In this document: positions 36,568 to 49,010 of the stretch, piece after piece | How positions within the stretch are numbered: position 1 is the stretch's first letter | How the letters are laid out: every line of letters starts with the position of its first letter | Assembly (NCBI GenBank): GCA_003344405.1 | Contig: NOWV01000098.1 | Span: 212,783-276,782, forward strand | Direction of reading: 5' to 3' | From: Trichoplax sp. H2 | Taxonomy: Eukaryota; Placozoa; Uniplacotomia; Trichoplacea | Length of the DNA: 64,000 nucleotides | Program-made: the position numbers and the translations under genes | Notes under the pieces: model-generated | Told to the model about the DNA's origin: nothing | The model's input: only the letters and a program-made list of their open reading frames with translations | Database searches by the model: none

Positions 36568-37762
36568 CTAAACGTGAGGCTTACCAAGGTCTACGATAAT
36601 GTCCTTGGCTTGAATTACATCGTCTGAATTTACAGTTTCTTGAGCCTATTTTCGCATATATATAAATTAAATTTCAAACCATCATTACTATATCGTAAAA
36701 CGAAGTAGTCTTAAAGAGAAATGCTACGGCTTCGTCTTACAGGTTCTCGGATAGTGCCCTTCTTCACTTTTATCGTAGTAACATTTTCTCTGCTTAAATT
36801 ATCGCATGACGCCGATAATAGTCCATGATGGAAGTAGAAATCCACATCATTTGGAAATTTCATGGTAGCTGTAATATCGTTTCAAAATTTTTTCGTTAAC
36901 AATAATAGTACCATAACGGAATATCTATCGGTAAAATTATCCACGCTGGTTTAAGAATGTTAAATCAATGAACGATAAAGATTCTTAATTCAAAGAGCCT
37001 TGAATTAGTCAGTAAACACTCTTCTTACCTTTAATTTTGCATTCTCTATCCTTTGGGGTTGTTCCTACCTTAAATGATTCTTTGATAGTATTTACTAACA
37101 GTTCTGAATAACGCTTTGTGGGATCTATAGATTTCTTTTTGGAATCATTGAAGCCCAAAACTTTGTGATAATAGTAATTACTTTGTAGACGTTTTAGCCT
37201 GTTGATATTAATGTAAATCTAGTCAAGTAAGGAACGTTAGATCTTTGACAGATGGGAAGGAACTACTGTATGTTTGCAATGAAAAATTTTACTTTTACCT
37301 TGGTTGATACTCCCATATTAAATGGACACCGTTACACTATTGATCATTAACTGACTTACGTTTTGATTGTGAATGGGGTATGCTTTGGCTTGGTGTATGG
37401 AATTCTTTCCTCTCTGAAAATAAATAAAAGTTAAAAATTAAAATTTATAATATGATTAGTATATGTTGACGATATTTTCTGCAGCGACAGCCAATATAAT
37501 GGTATATTTACTAATTTCTCGTCTATTCAAGCTCTTTATGCACATATACAGTAGTCCTTTTTAACAATTGACATTTTGTTAATACAGTCAATGACTGAAA
37601 TTAAAAGTTTTCGAGCTCGAAAAGTGGTACATGATTCCAGCACCTAATTATCCAGAATAAAGACGCACGGTCTTCGTTGAGTTGCAAATTATCATTATAT
37701 TTTCGATCATCGCCATCCATCATGTTGATTAACAGTTTATCCTGCGGTTTCTGTACTGCCAT
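36568..37762 (-). CDS. Unrecognised 182-residue basic protein, five exons
   Basis: Minus-strand exons 37762-37644, 37413-37360, 37198-37029, 36868-36741 and 36645-36568 join to 182 codons and TAG with every phase consistent, which is strong support for a real gene. The product begins MAVQKPQDKLL and continues with REERIPYTKPKHTPFTIKT. A tyrosine-rich piece (LQSNYYYHKVLGFND) follows, then a Lys-rich segment and FPNDVDFYFHHG. It ends IIVDLGKPHV. It has no signal peptide, membrane segment or recognised domain. The short basic Tyr/Pro segment resembles the style of small axonemal microtubule-inner proteins, but that is a guess. The first donor (GTGCTG) is weak. A competing exon at about 37342-37307 reads NGVHLIWEYQP in an alternative phase-0 splice path, so an isoform is possible. 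Confidence 0.7.
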
Positions 37763-39116
37763 ATTAGCTCAGAATCCTTTCTATTTTGAAGGTTATTTGA
37801 GCCTGGATCGTCACCCTTTCATTATCGATGCTCTGACGGTACTACGCGTCAATTTCTTCCCACGCTCTGCTTTTTATTTTTTATTTTATTTTTCCTTGTT
37901 GAACGCACAACGCCTTAAGCGTCCAATATTTACCCAATTCAGTATTCCATGTCTAATAGTGAGTAAATCCATTGTAGTGGTGAAATGACGAGTGTTTCTA
38001 GTTGAGAACGGTTGCAAGAGCTAAGTATTTTCATGCATTTTTGAGTAACTAGCGCAGGGATTTGTACCAGGAGAGGAAATACTTTATTTTGCGTAGGGCA
38101 TTGTCGCTGATATTTATGCTCGTTAACACAGACAACGCTGATACGCGGACGCCAACAAATCATTTTGCACAAACTACAATAAATTTCGACCTGCGATATG
38201 AAAGCAAGTTCTCTCTCTCTAACGCATCTGCTTTATTTAGTACGCCGTAGTGATTCCATTTTCTTAAAATTACATTCTGGATTTACTGTCTTGGATTAAT
38301 AATGACGGTATAACCTATTAAGAAATCGCTTATTGAAGTTCGTTATAATCATGAATTATTCATCAAAGTCTGATATGTGGATTGTACGGGTGCGTGGGTT
38401 CAGGCAATAATAACCGCTCTTTGTTTAACGTAGTAAGTGTACGAACAAACTAGGTTGAAGCCGATTTATTGGTCATTGTCCTCAGTGGTCATCGACTACT
38501 GAATGTGTTTTACCTGGTTCGGCCAGTCGTTGCTTGAGGTGCTACCACTACATTACGCAATTGATGAATGTACACAGAGTATTTCTACAGTACTGTAGTC
38601 GATGGCTGTGTCGATTTCTATTTTAGAAGATGAAATCTCATTTGAACTTTCTTTTTATTACCAAGATTGAAGGCATGAACAAGCTCAACCTCACATCGAT
38701 CACCAATTCACCTCCTATTTTGGTTTACTACTAGAATGAATCAATAGAGACTGTACTGTACAGTGTACAGTACATTATGGCTTGCCTCCCGCCGCACTGC
38801 TACAGTACTGTACTGTACGTGTACAGTACCTCACATTTACAGTACTGTACAGTCCTGATACCGTACTGTACAGTCCTGATACCGTACTGTACACTGTACA
38901 CTGTACAGTATATCGATACGCAAATGGTTCATGCTCTTCAAGGGTTGTTACAACTACGAAACAGTCAAGGAAGCAAATTGTGAATGGTTCAACGTACGAA
39001 GTTAACGTAGAAAGAGAAATTAGAAACTGGACTCAATCCAATCACTGTTTGTAAATCGATCGATTGAATGTGGTCCACGCAAGCTGCTTGATAGATCAAG
39101 ATTCTTTAGCCTTAAA
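37763..39116. other. Divergent upstream region of the 182-residue gene and the SMYD5-like gene
   Basis: About 1.35 kb between two divergent start codons. It contains the GTAC-palindrome cluster at 38751-38910. Open frames inside it are produced by that repeat or lie antisense to the neighbouring exon and are not supported as genes. Confidence 0.5.
38751..38910. repeat. GTAC-palindrome cluster with internal direct repeat
   Basis: Five tracts of the GTACTGTACAGTAC family. In the middle, a unit containing CCTGATACCGTACTGTACAG is repeated in tandem (about 38853-38892). It lies 200-370 bp upstream of the SMYD5-like start codon. Confidence 0.8.
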
Positions 39117-42100
39117 ATGGACTTAAACTTATTTCAATTTTTTACAAAAGATTTACCTGTTGAAGTTAAGTATATCAACAATGCTAGAGGTAAAGGACTA
39201 TTTGCTACAAAGTGCTTTAATGAAGGAGACGAAATTTTTAAGGAGAACCCGCTGGTTTGCGCTCAGTTCTTATGGAATGAATTTTATAAGTATGAGGCAT
39301 GTGAATATTGTCTAAGATCCTTGGAAGATGCTGAAACTATGGCGCGAAGGTTATCTGGCAATCCCAACGTTGTCTTACCCCATAAAGAGTATTGCAGCAC
39401 GTATGCAATGGAGAATTATGTCAAATGCCCACGATGTCAGGTAGTTTATCAATACATGTATATATTAAAATCACTACGCATACGTTAACAAGGCTACAGT
39501 ACTAAAGGGTTGTAGTAATCTCCGGCAGTAATTAGTTATTATGCCTCGAGGTTGTATACGCTTTGCTAATCTTAACCATGTAATAATAACATTTGAAGGA
39601 AAAGGATATTGTTGCAACGACTTTCTATTACCTACAGTAGCAACACAGTGATTGATACATATTTACTCTTTCGTTGCTCTGATGAGCAATTCAATATAGA
39701 TATGTAGATTTGTAATACTGATCTTAGGCGTCTTATTGGCTAGCTATCTCGCTGCAACACTCCGAATAAGTAGTTTATTGAACTACCTCTTAAGACTTTG
39801 TTGTATACAAATTAACCTTGGCTTCAGTGACAATGTTGTCAAAGTATAAATCAGATTAAACTCTGTGATTTAGAAGCAGATTCATCGTAGGCTACTTAGT
39901 TACCTTCCTTACATTAATTTAACGGTTAATTGATATTGCTGCTGCTTTCGTTATCAACTATCCTGCACGGCGGTAAAAGAGTGATATGTAGTGCGTATCT
40001 GTACTGTAACACCTTGAGAAATCACTTCTTTATCGCTACTGTAAATTGTGCGCTTAGGCTAACAATGATGGATAAATCCTTGGTCTATCTTCTTTAATTA
40101 AACATTTTCAATGATTGAATGCAATTTAGACTATGTACTGCAGTTCTACGTGCTTGGAGAAGGCAGTCAAAGAATATCATCGCAGCCTATGTTGCGGTTC
40201 CAACAATTGCAGGCCGGATCATTCACTTAACAGGCTGAGAGAAACTTGGAGGTAGGTATAAAGTAATGAATGATCTATTAATTATGAATTGTTATGCACG
40301 TGTAATGAGTGAATTGGTATATTTTTGATAATCCGGTGCAAGCTTCTGATAATTAGCATAAACGCGTAAATACTGTTGCTGTTACACGTACTGCATATCA
40401 TTTTATCCTACTTTTCTTCCCTATAGGAATATCCATTATCCACCAGAGACTAGCAGCATCATGCTTATAGCTAAAATGATAGCCATGATTGAACAGGTAC
40501 ATCTCTCTCTATCGCTCATACAACTTTCAAGCCAAGTGGTTTGCAAACCTATTAATTATTGATGCAATCCAGACTTTTGAGATTCTACTTGTACTATACT
40601 TTTAGGCAGATAACCCAATGGATGTGCTTAAATTGTTCTCGCAATTTTCTCGTGTAACTGCCAATAACGAAGCCCACGTAGCACACAAGTTATTTGGGAA
40701 ACAATTTGTGGTAAAGCATCTCCGTAACAGATTCTAGTTTTTTTATGTTTCAGTGTAGAGTATTTATAGTATTATGAAAAAATGCATTAAATTAATAACG
40801 TATTATTACTTCTCATCTAGGAACAGATTGAAATTCTTCGTTCGGAATTAATAAACACTTTGCCTAGTAGTAAAATCACTGAAGTAAGATTTCAATGCCT
40901 ATGCAGTGATAATCTGATAATAAACAATATTGCAATATCTAATCTAATGTTGATAAATATTGATTTACATACTTGTGAGATCTGACATAAACATTTTAAT
41001 TTAGTGGTATACACCGAGTGGTTTTCGATCTCTTCTCGCTATGATTGGAACCAACGGTCAAGGCATTGCGTCAAGGTATGCTATCGCATCAGATTAGATT
41101 CAACTTATCTCGCTAGCAAGCAGATGTCATATTCTAAGCATGAAATCAATAAATCACGAATTTATGATTTATTTTTAAAATAAATAAAAGATGAGAGGTT
41201 ATCTCGGTGCAGCAATCTTCATTGTTATTGCAATATATTGAAAGTTTTTCTAATATTAAGACTACAATCTAGTTCTTTTAGCCAGTATGCTCGAAATGTC
41301 GATGCTGCGAAATTTGAGAAACAGGAAGAAGATTACATTAATTCCTTCTTGGATCAATTATATGCAGATATGAATGAAGGTAAGGTTATTGGTGCATTTA
41401 TTGGTTAATTTAAATTTTATTAATCGGTTCATAATAGAGTGTACGTCATCCTTTACTATAAATCCACAATTCATATTCTCTACATTTTTAGTCGATTCTA
41501 TTACACTATATGCCGTCTTTAAGTTGTTTATCATCTGTACTATTAGAATCTGGGGATTTCTTAGATTGTGAAGGTTCTGGCTTATATTTGCTACAGTCTT
41601 GCTGTAAGTGAAAAAAAATTGTGTTCGACATATCGCCTTCACGTAAATTGTGACCATTATGATAATAGGTATAATATCATTTATCATCCTGTTCTATTGT
41701 CTAGGCAATCATGACTGTAGCCCTAATGTAGAAATAAATTTTTTGGATAATAATGCGACTTTAACGGTGAAAGCAATTAGGAACATCTCCGAAGGGCAGG
41801 TATTGTGTGTAAATATAGTCAACAGTTATTGAACTTATTTCGTGCTTATGTTTAGTTTAAAATATGTTGCAGTTAATTGTAAGGCTACAGTTATTGTTAT
41901 TACTTTTATTATTATTACTGTAAACCTAAATACAGTATACTATATCTACATTGAACGGACGTTTAAAATTCATAGTACTATTTTATAAGACGGTATTCAC
42001 TTAACTGACCGGTGCAGTCATATGCTTTATCCATCATTGATTTCGTATGCTTATAGGAGCTTTGTATTTCGTACATCGATTCGGATATTAAAAATTGGAA

Positions 42101-42348
42101 AAAGCGCCAAGCAATACTGATGTGTGTTGCCTATCATTCAATTTTTGTATAGTTTACTGCTAGATATATCACTAATTTCTGAGCTTGTAAGCCTGATTGA
42201 TTTTCTAATAGAAATCAACTATATTACCTTTAGGGAAAATTATCTATTCGAGTGTACTTGTAATAGATGTATGGTAGAATCGCAGCAGCCTGAACCATTG
42301 TCTTCAAGTGAAAGTGAGGATTCGGATGACATGGATGTTGGTGACTGA
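39117..42348 (+). CDS. SMYD5: SMYD5-like SET/MYND protein lysine methyltransferase
   Basis: Eleven exons: 39117-39440, 40130-40251, 40427-40496, 40606-40710, 40821-40883, 41005-41075, 41282-41379, 41547-41603, 41705-41799, 42057-42121 and 42234-42348. They join in frame to 394 residues and TGA. The SET domain is split as in SMYD proteins. The N-terminal SET piece has NNARGKGLFATKCF. A zinc-binding MYND-type region follows (CEYC, KCPRCQ, MYCSSTC, HRSLC). After an insertion rich in helix comes WYTPSGFRSLLAMIGTNGQG, the SMYD5 hallmark. The SAM-binding motif is NHDCSPNVEINF, then ELCISYIDSD and the post-SET cysteines FECTCNRC. An acidic tail (SSSESEDSDDMDVGD) parallels the Glu-rich tail of vertebrate SMYD5. 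Family members methylate histone and ribosomal-protein lysines. The first donor is followed by a long intron (689 bp); the others are short. A poly(A) signal is at 42390. Confidence 0.95.
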
Positions 42349-42389
42349 GGATATATGCACAAATTTGATTTCTCCTTTCTTTAACTGTA

Positions 42390-42395
42390 AATAAA
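42390..42395 (+). promoter_or_regulatory. Poly(A) signal of the SMYD5-like gene
   Basis: Canonical AATAAA 42 bp downstream of the TGA stop at 42346-42348. Confidence 0.55.
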
Positions 42396-43017
42396 ATTAA
42401 AACACTTTGCAAAAAGCCGAAATTACGTTGTATTCGATCCGTATTCGTGTGCTCGGTTCACTCTGATCGTCTTTCATTTCCGTATCATAGAAAGCGAATG
42501 CAATTATTAAATTGAGTAGCATTACATATATATTTAATTAGTGATGTTTCATGGCTACAAATAGAGCTTTGCAGCCTGAGCATTCTGTTGCTTTGACTTG
42601 CAATGGAGATTCTGATGCAATGCCATTCTAAACTAATTCGAATTATGAGCTAAACTTTTATACAACTCTACCCTCAGTACCTTCCAAAATAGTATGGTGC
42701 ATACTGAACTTTTAATGTTTTCTATGGTTCAGCTAGAGGAAATGGAGCTGGACCTGAGAAAGCTTCGGCTTAGTGATCGGTCAAGGAACACGGTACAGTC
42801 TCGTACACTTACAGTGCAGTATGGTAGTACTGTTTCAATACCACTACTTCTACGGTGTAACCATTTAATTATCTAGTAACGATGTTAAATAATATTTATG
42901 TAATTCATTAATCAAATATATTCATTTTAACTGGAAGTATCTTCAATTAATTCATTTTGCTGTGCAACATATCCCGTCACCGCGGAATTTGCACAGGTCG
43001 GAGGTCTAGTCACAGTA

Positions 43018-43360
43018 GCACTGTACAGTATTTACTTCCCCGAGGCAGTATACTGTACATGGTAAACTTTTCTTTCCTGATGTTTGCCGAAAATTTTTAT
43101 TGACAGTCAGTGTTGTGAGGAAATCCCCTTGATAGAGCCGACGCCATTGATAGAAAGGTACCGTTTCCTATTGGATTTGCGTTGAGTAGACCTTGATCGG
43201 TACAGTACAATGCAGTATCCAATTGGACATTCATGTACTGTACCTTTGTCCGCTACCTTACCGATCAAATACTGGACTACTGTATGAAATGATAGTACTG
43301 AATGAGGCGCAATACTGCGCAGTGTACAATACACTATAATGTACTGTACACTGTGTATTG
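43018..43360. repeat. Scattered GTAC palindromes upstream of UNG
   Basis: Short units such as ACTGTACAGTAT, GGTACAGTACAATG, CATGTACTGTACC and GTACTGTACACTGTG, more diverged than in the other clusters, in the 150-490 bp before the UNG start codon. Confidence 0.65.
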
Positions 43361-43509
43361 TGCAGGCCCTATCAATATTTTGCATGCTATTTTTTGAGCT
43401 GTTTTTGCAAAGCTGCATGCAGTTTATTATTGAAAATCGGCAAATTAATTGTGCTGCTCGTTGGTTGAAATATCCATATCTACATAAGTTGGCTTGCTAT
43501 TTCACGGTC

Positions 43510-46500
43510 ATGCCTCAGCTTTCTGTGTCAGACTTTTTCAAACCCAGTGCTAGTGGAGCTAAACGTTCAGCTACTCAAGCTGGCAATGATACTACACCTG
43601 AAAAGAAAAAACGTGGAGAGGATAAAGGTGGCCTGTCACCTGAACAGCTTAAGCGCATGGATGAAAATCGCGCTAAAGCTTTAAGTAAGTTAATGGAGGG
43701 TAAGAATGCCCGCCTAATGAATTTGATCGGCTCGTCCTGGAAGAAAGTATTGGATTCTGAAATCAACCAGCCATATTGCAGGAAGGTATAGATTATCAAC
43801 AATCTCGAGAACATGCAATCGAAAAAGTTTGTGCAGTGCTTGTGTTTTGCCGATGGAATGATGACAACGTTCTCTGTCTATACAGTACAGTACATCAGCT
43901 AGTAGTTCGTGGATTTATCAAATTGCCATCCTTTCAACCCGTAATACGGTGTAATCATGAGCTGTCCCAAATGGCATAAGATATAGTTGTACAGTATAAG
44001 TCTGCTGTAGGTTACGATTGTATACTTTAACATCTCAGAATTAACAGAGACATGTTACTGTGCATGATGAGCTTCTTTATTTGCTTGCAACGATGCTTCA
44101 GCCGCTATCAATGTACTGTATTATTATTAATTATTGTTAGTACAGTACTGCGTTGCATAATAGCTATATAATAATTATGCGTAAATGGTGAGTGTGATTG
44201 AAAATTTTGTTTCAGCTGCTTGACTTTGTAGAGCAAGAAAGGAAATCTGCTACTATTTATCCACCAGGTGATTACATGAAATAGTCATATGATAAGTGAT
44301 TTGCGACCGGCAATTTCTGTGCAAAGTTATTATTGCACTTTTATTCGGGCATGTTTTGCAGCTTACGGTTACGCTACTTTATGCTATACTGGGTAGAGTG
44401 TTAAAGACCTGCATTAATGAGTTGCTTATCAACTCCTCATATTTGTGCCAGTTTCCTGCATGTTATAAACCATCTTCTGTTGATACTTTTGTAGTGGCTC
44501 ATTGTACCCTCTTTACTTTGTAAAACGTTATATTTTTGGTTAAATCTGAGCTCGTTACATATCTGCAATTCTTGCAGGTTCAACGTCTTCTAGATGGAAG
44601 TTAGTAGGCTATAATTTGGTAGAGTAATTTTAACTTGACAGTTAGCAAGTGTAATGCAGGATTACAGAATTGTTGTACACACTGCAAAAAATGAATCATA
44701 ATAGATTCTTAGTAACTCCGTTACTCCTGTGCTAACTTTTCACATGATCATAACTATAGCACTACACTGTACATCATCCATTTTTATATGAATATATTAA
44801 TTCATCTATAGAAAATCAAGTATTCACTTGGACGCAAATGTGTACGATTGAAGAGGTAAGTTGTAAATAGTGACTATGTGTTTGTATCATTACGGGTACA
44901 TCAATTACACGATATCTTACGTTTTCATTAAAATCACTGATTTTGTAAGCTAACGGTAACTATAATATCGAAAATACTGTATTAATTCATTGTTTATTTT
45001 TATGGAAACGAAATCTGTAGATCAAAGTTGTCATCCTAGGTCAAGATCCTTATCATGGACCTAAACAAGCACATGGTAAAGCTTTCTTGCATGACTACAT
45101 TTCCAAGTCAGATTGTTTGAATTGTGAAAAATATACGAGAATACTGATTAGCAGTGCATATATTTAAAAATTGAGGTGTAATGTTGTAATACCAATTGTG
45201 TAATCAAGATGTTTAAATCTATTGCAGGATTATGCTTTAGCGTACAGAAAGGTGTTGCTATTCCTCCCAGGTAGACTGACTGTATTAGTGCATCAGTAAA
45301 TAGTTCGCATTGTGCTTCATAATCTTATAGAAGTAGTTATATATGGTTATTGCAGACGCTGAGGTATTTATAATGCAGTCCATTGAAACATTAGTACAGC
45401 GTTCTAATGTAATGAATAGCTACATCAGTAAGTACCTTTTCATAGCATAACTTTACTTAGACCGTGTCGAAATAAATGACGATTGGATATATAAAACAGT
45501 TTTTGTTCAGTTGATGTTGTATGGAGATCTTAAGAATAGTAAACGACTTAAGGTAACTGCGTACAGTTGCGGATAACCTACATAGAAGGCTATAATTTAG
45601 GTCCTTATCCGGTCGCTGACTATTCTACATTTAGTATTAAGCAATGCCGTTCCTAAGGTAAACGTAAGCGAACAAAAACTAAAAAAATATGCACTACATT
45701 TCCTGCAATAGTTTGCGCAATATGTACAAGGAATTGGAACAAGATATCCCTGAATTTCAGGCTCCTTCTCACGGTGATCTTACTGAATGGGCTAAACAAG
45801 GTCCGTGTACTTGTTGTACTGTAATACATGAATGAATTCTAGCTACGGCGAGATATGCTGTAGCAGGCATGCTACATACTAGTTCTGTAGCGTATGAAAC
45901 CATACGATTCGATAGCTGTATAGCTAAAATAAGGATAGTAAATACGTACACGATCACTTACGCTGTCATTTAGTCAATCAGATCTCTAGCAATAATAGCA
46001 TGGTTTTCACTTTTAATAATTTTAAGAGTTTTGTTTACGTTCTTAGGGGTCCTTCTACTGAATGCTTGCTTGACTGTACGCGCTGGACAACCGAATTCTC
46101 ACAAAGACAAGGTTGAAATGTAATTTAACTTATAAAGTAGAGTTTAAATGGTAGAATTTTTGTTGTAAACATTTCTGTTTGACTTATCTATTTATATTTA
46201 AATTTGAGAATAATTGTATAATTCAGTATCCATAATTGTTAAGGGTTGGGAAAAATTGACTGATGCAGTTATTAAGTGGTTAAGCAAGAACTCTCGGCAT
46301 ATAGCGTTCTTACTTTGGGGTGCTTATGCTCAAAAGAAAGGTGCCTCTATAAGCAAGGTTAGTTTATGGACTGAAATATACCTGAGTTGGGACGTTACTC
46401 AGAATTTAACTAGATAGTATTTCTTTAACTAATACGCTGTGGTATTATTACAGGATAAACATTTAATCTTAAAGTGTGCTCATCCTTCACCTCTCTCTGC

Positions 46501-46591
46501 AACACGATTTTTCGGTTGTCGCCATTTCTCGAAAGCGAATGAATACTTGACTAAGAATGGAAGGAAGCCTATCGATTGGGCTAAGCTTTAA
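43510..46591 (+). CDS. UNG: Uracil-DNA glycosylase, family 1, nuclear UNG2-like
   Basis: Nine exons: 43510-43785, 44216-44267, 44812-44855, 45021-45075, 45228-45270, 45712-45800, 46047-46111, 46244-46357 and 46454-46591. They join in frame to 291 residues with TAA. The enzyme removes uracil from DNA to start base-excision repair. The catalytic water-activating motif is GQDPYHGP (Asp133). GLCFSVQ and LLLNACLTV line the uracil pocket, and [11 protein letters not shown] is the family LLWG block. HPSPLS (His256) is the Leu-loop and catalytic His. [14 protein letters not shown] and PIDW end the protein. Residues 3-10 (QLSVSDFF) match a PCNA-interacting PIP box, followed by a Lys/Arg-rich nuclear-type signal (EKKKRG), the same order as in human UNG2. 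MPQ at 43510 was chosen as start because it places the PIP box at the N-terminus; the frame is also open further upstream. The exon-7 donor (GTTGAA) is weak. Confidence 0.96.
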
Positions 46592-48958
46592 TAATTGTAA
46601 AGAAATGTTATTCATCTGTGTATTATCTCACTTCGAATGTATACAAAATTAATAATAGATTTTGATATATAGTTTAAAGCACTTTAATGACCAGCTCCTA
46701 GAATCATCATGTCCTAAAGAGTATAATTCGCCGAGTTAGTAAAAATTCGCTTTGTGAATTTATTTAGATATGAATGTCAAATTTATTGTATAGTATGCTG
46801 TCCTCGTGCTTTATTTTACGTAATCTCGTTTGTTATACGCTTCTGATCAATTTATATCAGTTGTTATTTTAAAATTTATCAAGCAAGCACAATGTTAATC
46901 TACTGATGGTATTTTTAATATTTTAAATCACTTTTATCCTCATTAGCGCCTATTCATGTTTCTGATAAAAAGATTTCTATTGACGATATGTACCTGTAGT
47001 CATAATTTGCACGATTTGTTGATTCAAATTTAATGTTCATTAATTCGTTTATTTACAGTCCTAATAGCAATAGTCGAAGCGACTTTTAATAAAAGATTAT
47101 TTAAAGATCTTGATAGTGATATTCCGGTTGATACGTATGTGATCATATTTTAAGAGTACTACAGTGCATGAAATCATAAAAGCAATACAAAATACATTAA
47201 CCTAATTATACCTTTAGAATGCCGTATACCGTTTATCTCGACAATGAAATGGTGATAGAGAAAGTAAAAAGCAAATCATACAAAATACACGTATTCATTG
47301 TACGTGTTTCAGCCGTGAGTAAAGAATTAAATCTCAAAGTGTTTAACGAATTTCCGAGCAACGGCAATGAACAAGTATGAGCATTAACGAAATAACTGTA
47401 TGGATTGTCAGGATTTCTGCGGCTCAATATTTATCAAATAAAGGAAAGCAAGTCTCATGCAAGATTTGATTCCTTTTAATATAAGATCGCAAAAAATCTT
47501 TAACGCGAAATTAGTGCGCCGTAACAGAAACAGTATTTCCTTAAAGTCTACAACCACTGTATTATCAGATACCGCAATGTGCAGTAATATATCTGTTATA
47601 GTTGATTATGCACGTAAGACCTTTTCTAATATTCTAAATCACGTAAACATATCAGTGTAAGTTATTCTCGATCCACCGTCCACTTCTCTATTCTGGAATA
47701 ATTCATTAAAACGTATATTGGTTGGATTAACCTTTGAGTATTATTCCTAACTTTAATAAACTGCATTTGGCATACTCAAAACTATCCTCTTACGGCAAAG
47801 TAATGTCAAGTTATAAATCCTTTAATAAAAATCTACATAATTTATCTGATAGGAATCTATCAAAATTTATCACTCCTAGCTTATAACATAATTAATCATG
47901 TAATTGTGGAGAAAATTCTTATTCCGAACATATATTTAAAAATAAGTAGTTCGTTTTATATGTATGCATCCACTTGAATTGATTTTAGATAAAAAATACA
48001 AGAGACTTATATAATAGCCTACAATTTCATATATTAAGATTCTTTTTTTTATTCCGTTCTATAGCAGTTTTCGATCGTACGCAAAATGTAAAGCGGTGCC
48101 CTTTCGATAATTGGTGATGATCTTCATGATTTGGCGAAGTTACATATAACTTACGTGCTTGGAATCTCTTTCGGGTATTTACTTCGGCGTTATCATTTTT
48201 AATAACTAAACTTATACTAGGAACATGAAAGAAGATTTATGGTATTTTTAATTTACTAATAGCAAGAATTTAATAAGAGTTATTAAGTTGATATTAGTCA
48301 CGTGATAGAAGAGAAAATTTCATTATAATTGTTATGTTTACCATCATCGTTTATCTAAATAATATGTTTGGAGATAATTCTTAGAAACATCTGCACGTTG
48401 AGAATCACGTCAAGGTTAATTAAAATATATCGATCGATTTACAATCTACAATTATCATTATTATATACTTCAATATCGTTACTGAAGCACGGGTGAGGTA
48501 TCAACCGTATTTCAAGTTCAATGCTTGGTCTCTATGCATTTAGTAATTTTAACATGTCATTCTGTTGAGATCAAAATGAGTCTTTCTTTTATTTATCTTT
48601 TTTCTTCTCTCTTAGTTTACACGAGAATTGCAATGCTTTCTTTAACTACATAAGTTGATTTATTTTCTACTTAATGTAATAAAACTCTAGGAATAACACC
48701 ATTAATGCTGCAGTCATGATTTCTGTATAGAATAGCCAATGCATGCTGAGATAGCCATCTTTTCATAAACAATGAATTCTTTCTTTAATATAACTATAAG
48801 TTAACTACTGAGTAAATTTTCTTTGCCAGACAATTAACTCTTTCAATGGTAAGGCCCTTTAAAGTATTTTACTTTAACGATTTCAATTGCAAACGATGAG
48901 TCATACTTTCAGATCCAATTTTACATTGAAATAAAGTTGATATTGTTAGAGTATGCAG
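46592..48958. other. 3' flank of UNG and gene-free DNA
   Basis: AT-rich with short open frames only. None has domain-like residues or splice-flanked borders. A stretch near 47457-47660 stays open for 67 codons but shows nothing recognisable. Confidence 0.5.
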
Positions 48959-49010
48959 TTGATGAATTAACTTGATGAATTAACTTGATGAATTAACTTG
49001 ATGAATTAAC
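48959..49010. repeat. 13-bp minisatellite, four perfect copies
   Basis: The unit TTGATGAATTAAC is repeated four times without interruption, then decays into TTAATGAAATTAAG. Confidence 0.95.

Larger units (their letters stand above)
42349..43509. other. Intergenic region between SMYD5-like gene and UNG
   Basis: About 1.16 kb. AATAAA at 42390-42395, 42 bp after the SMYD5 stop, is a good cleavage/polyadenylation signal. From 43010 to 43360 it holds scattered GTAC palindromes immediately upstream of the UNG start. Confidence 0.55.

Noticed and set aside
37677-37988. 103-codon plus-strand open frame with hydrophobic segments
   Set aside because: It is antisense to the first exon of the minus-strand 182-residue gene, which closes in frame over five exons.
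48959-49010. CRISPR-like array
   Set aside because: The units are contiguous with no spacers, and the DNA is clearly eukaryotic; it is a minisatellite.
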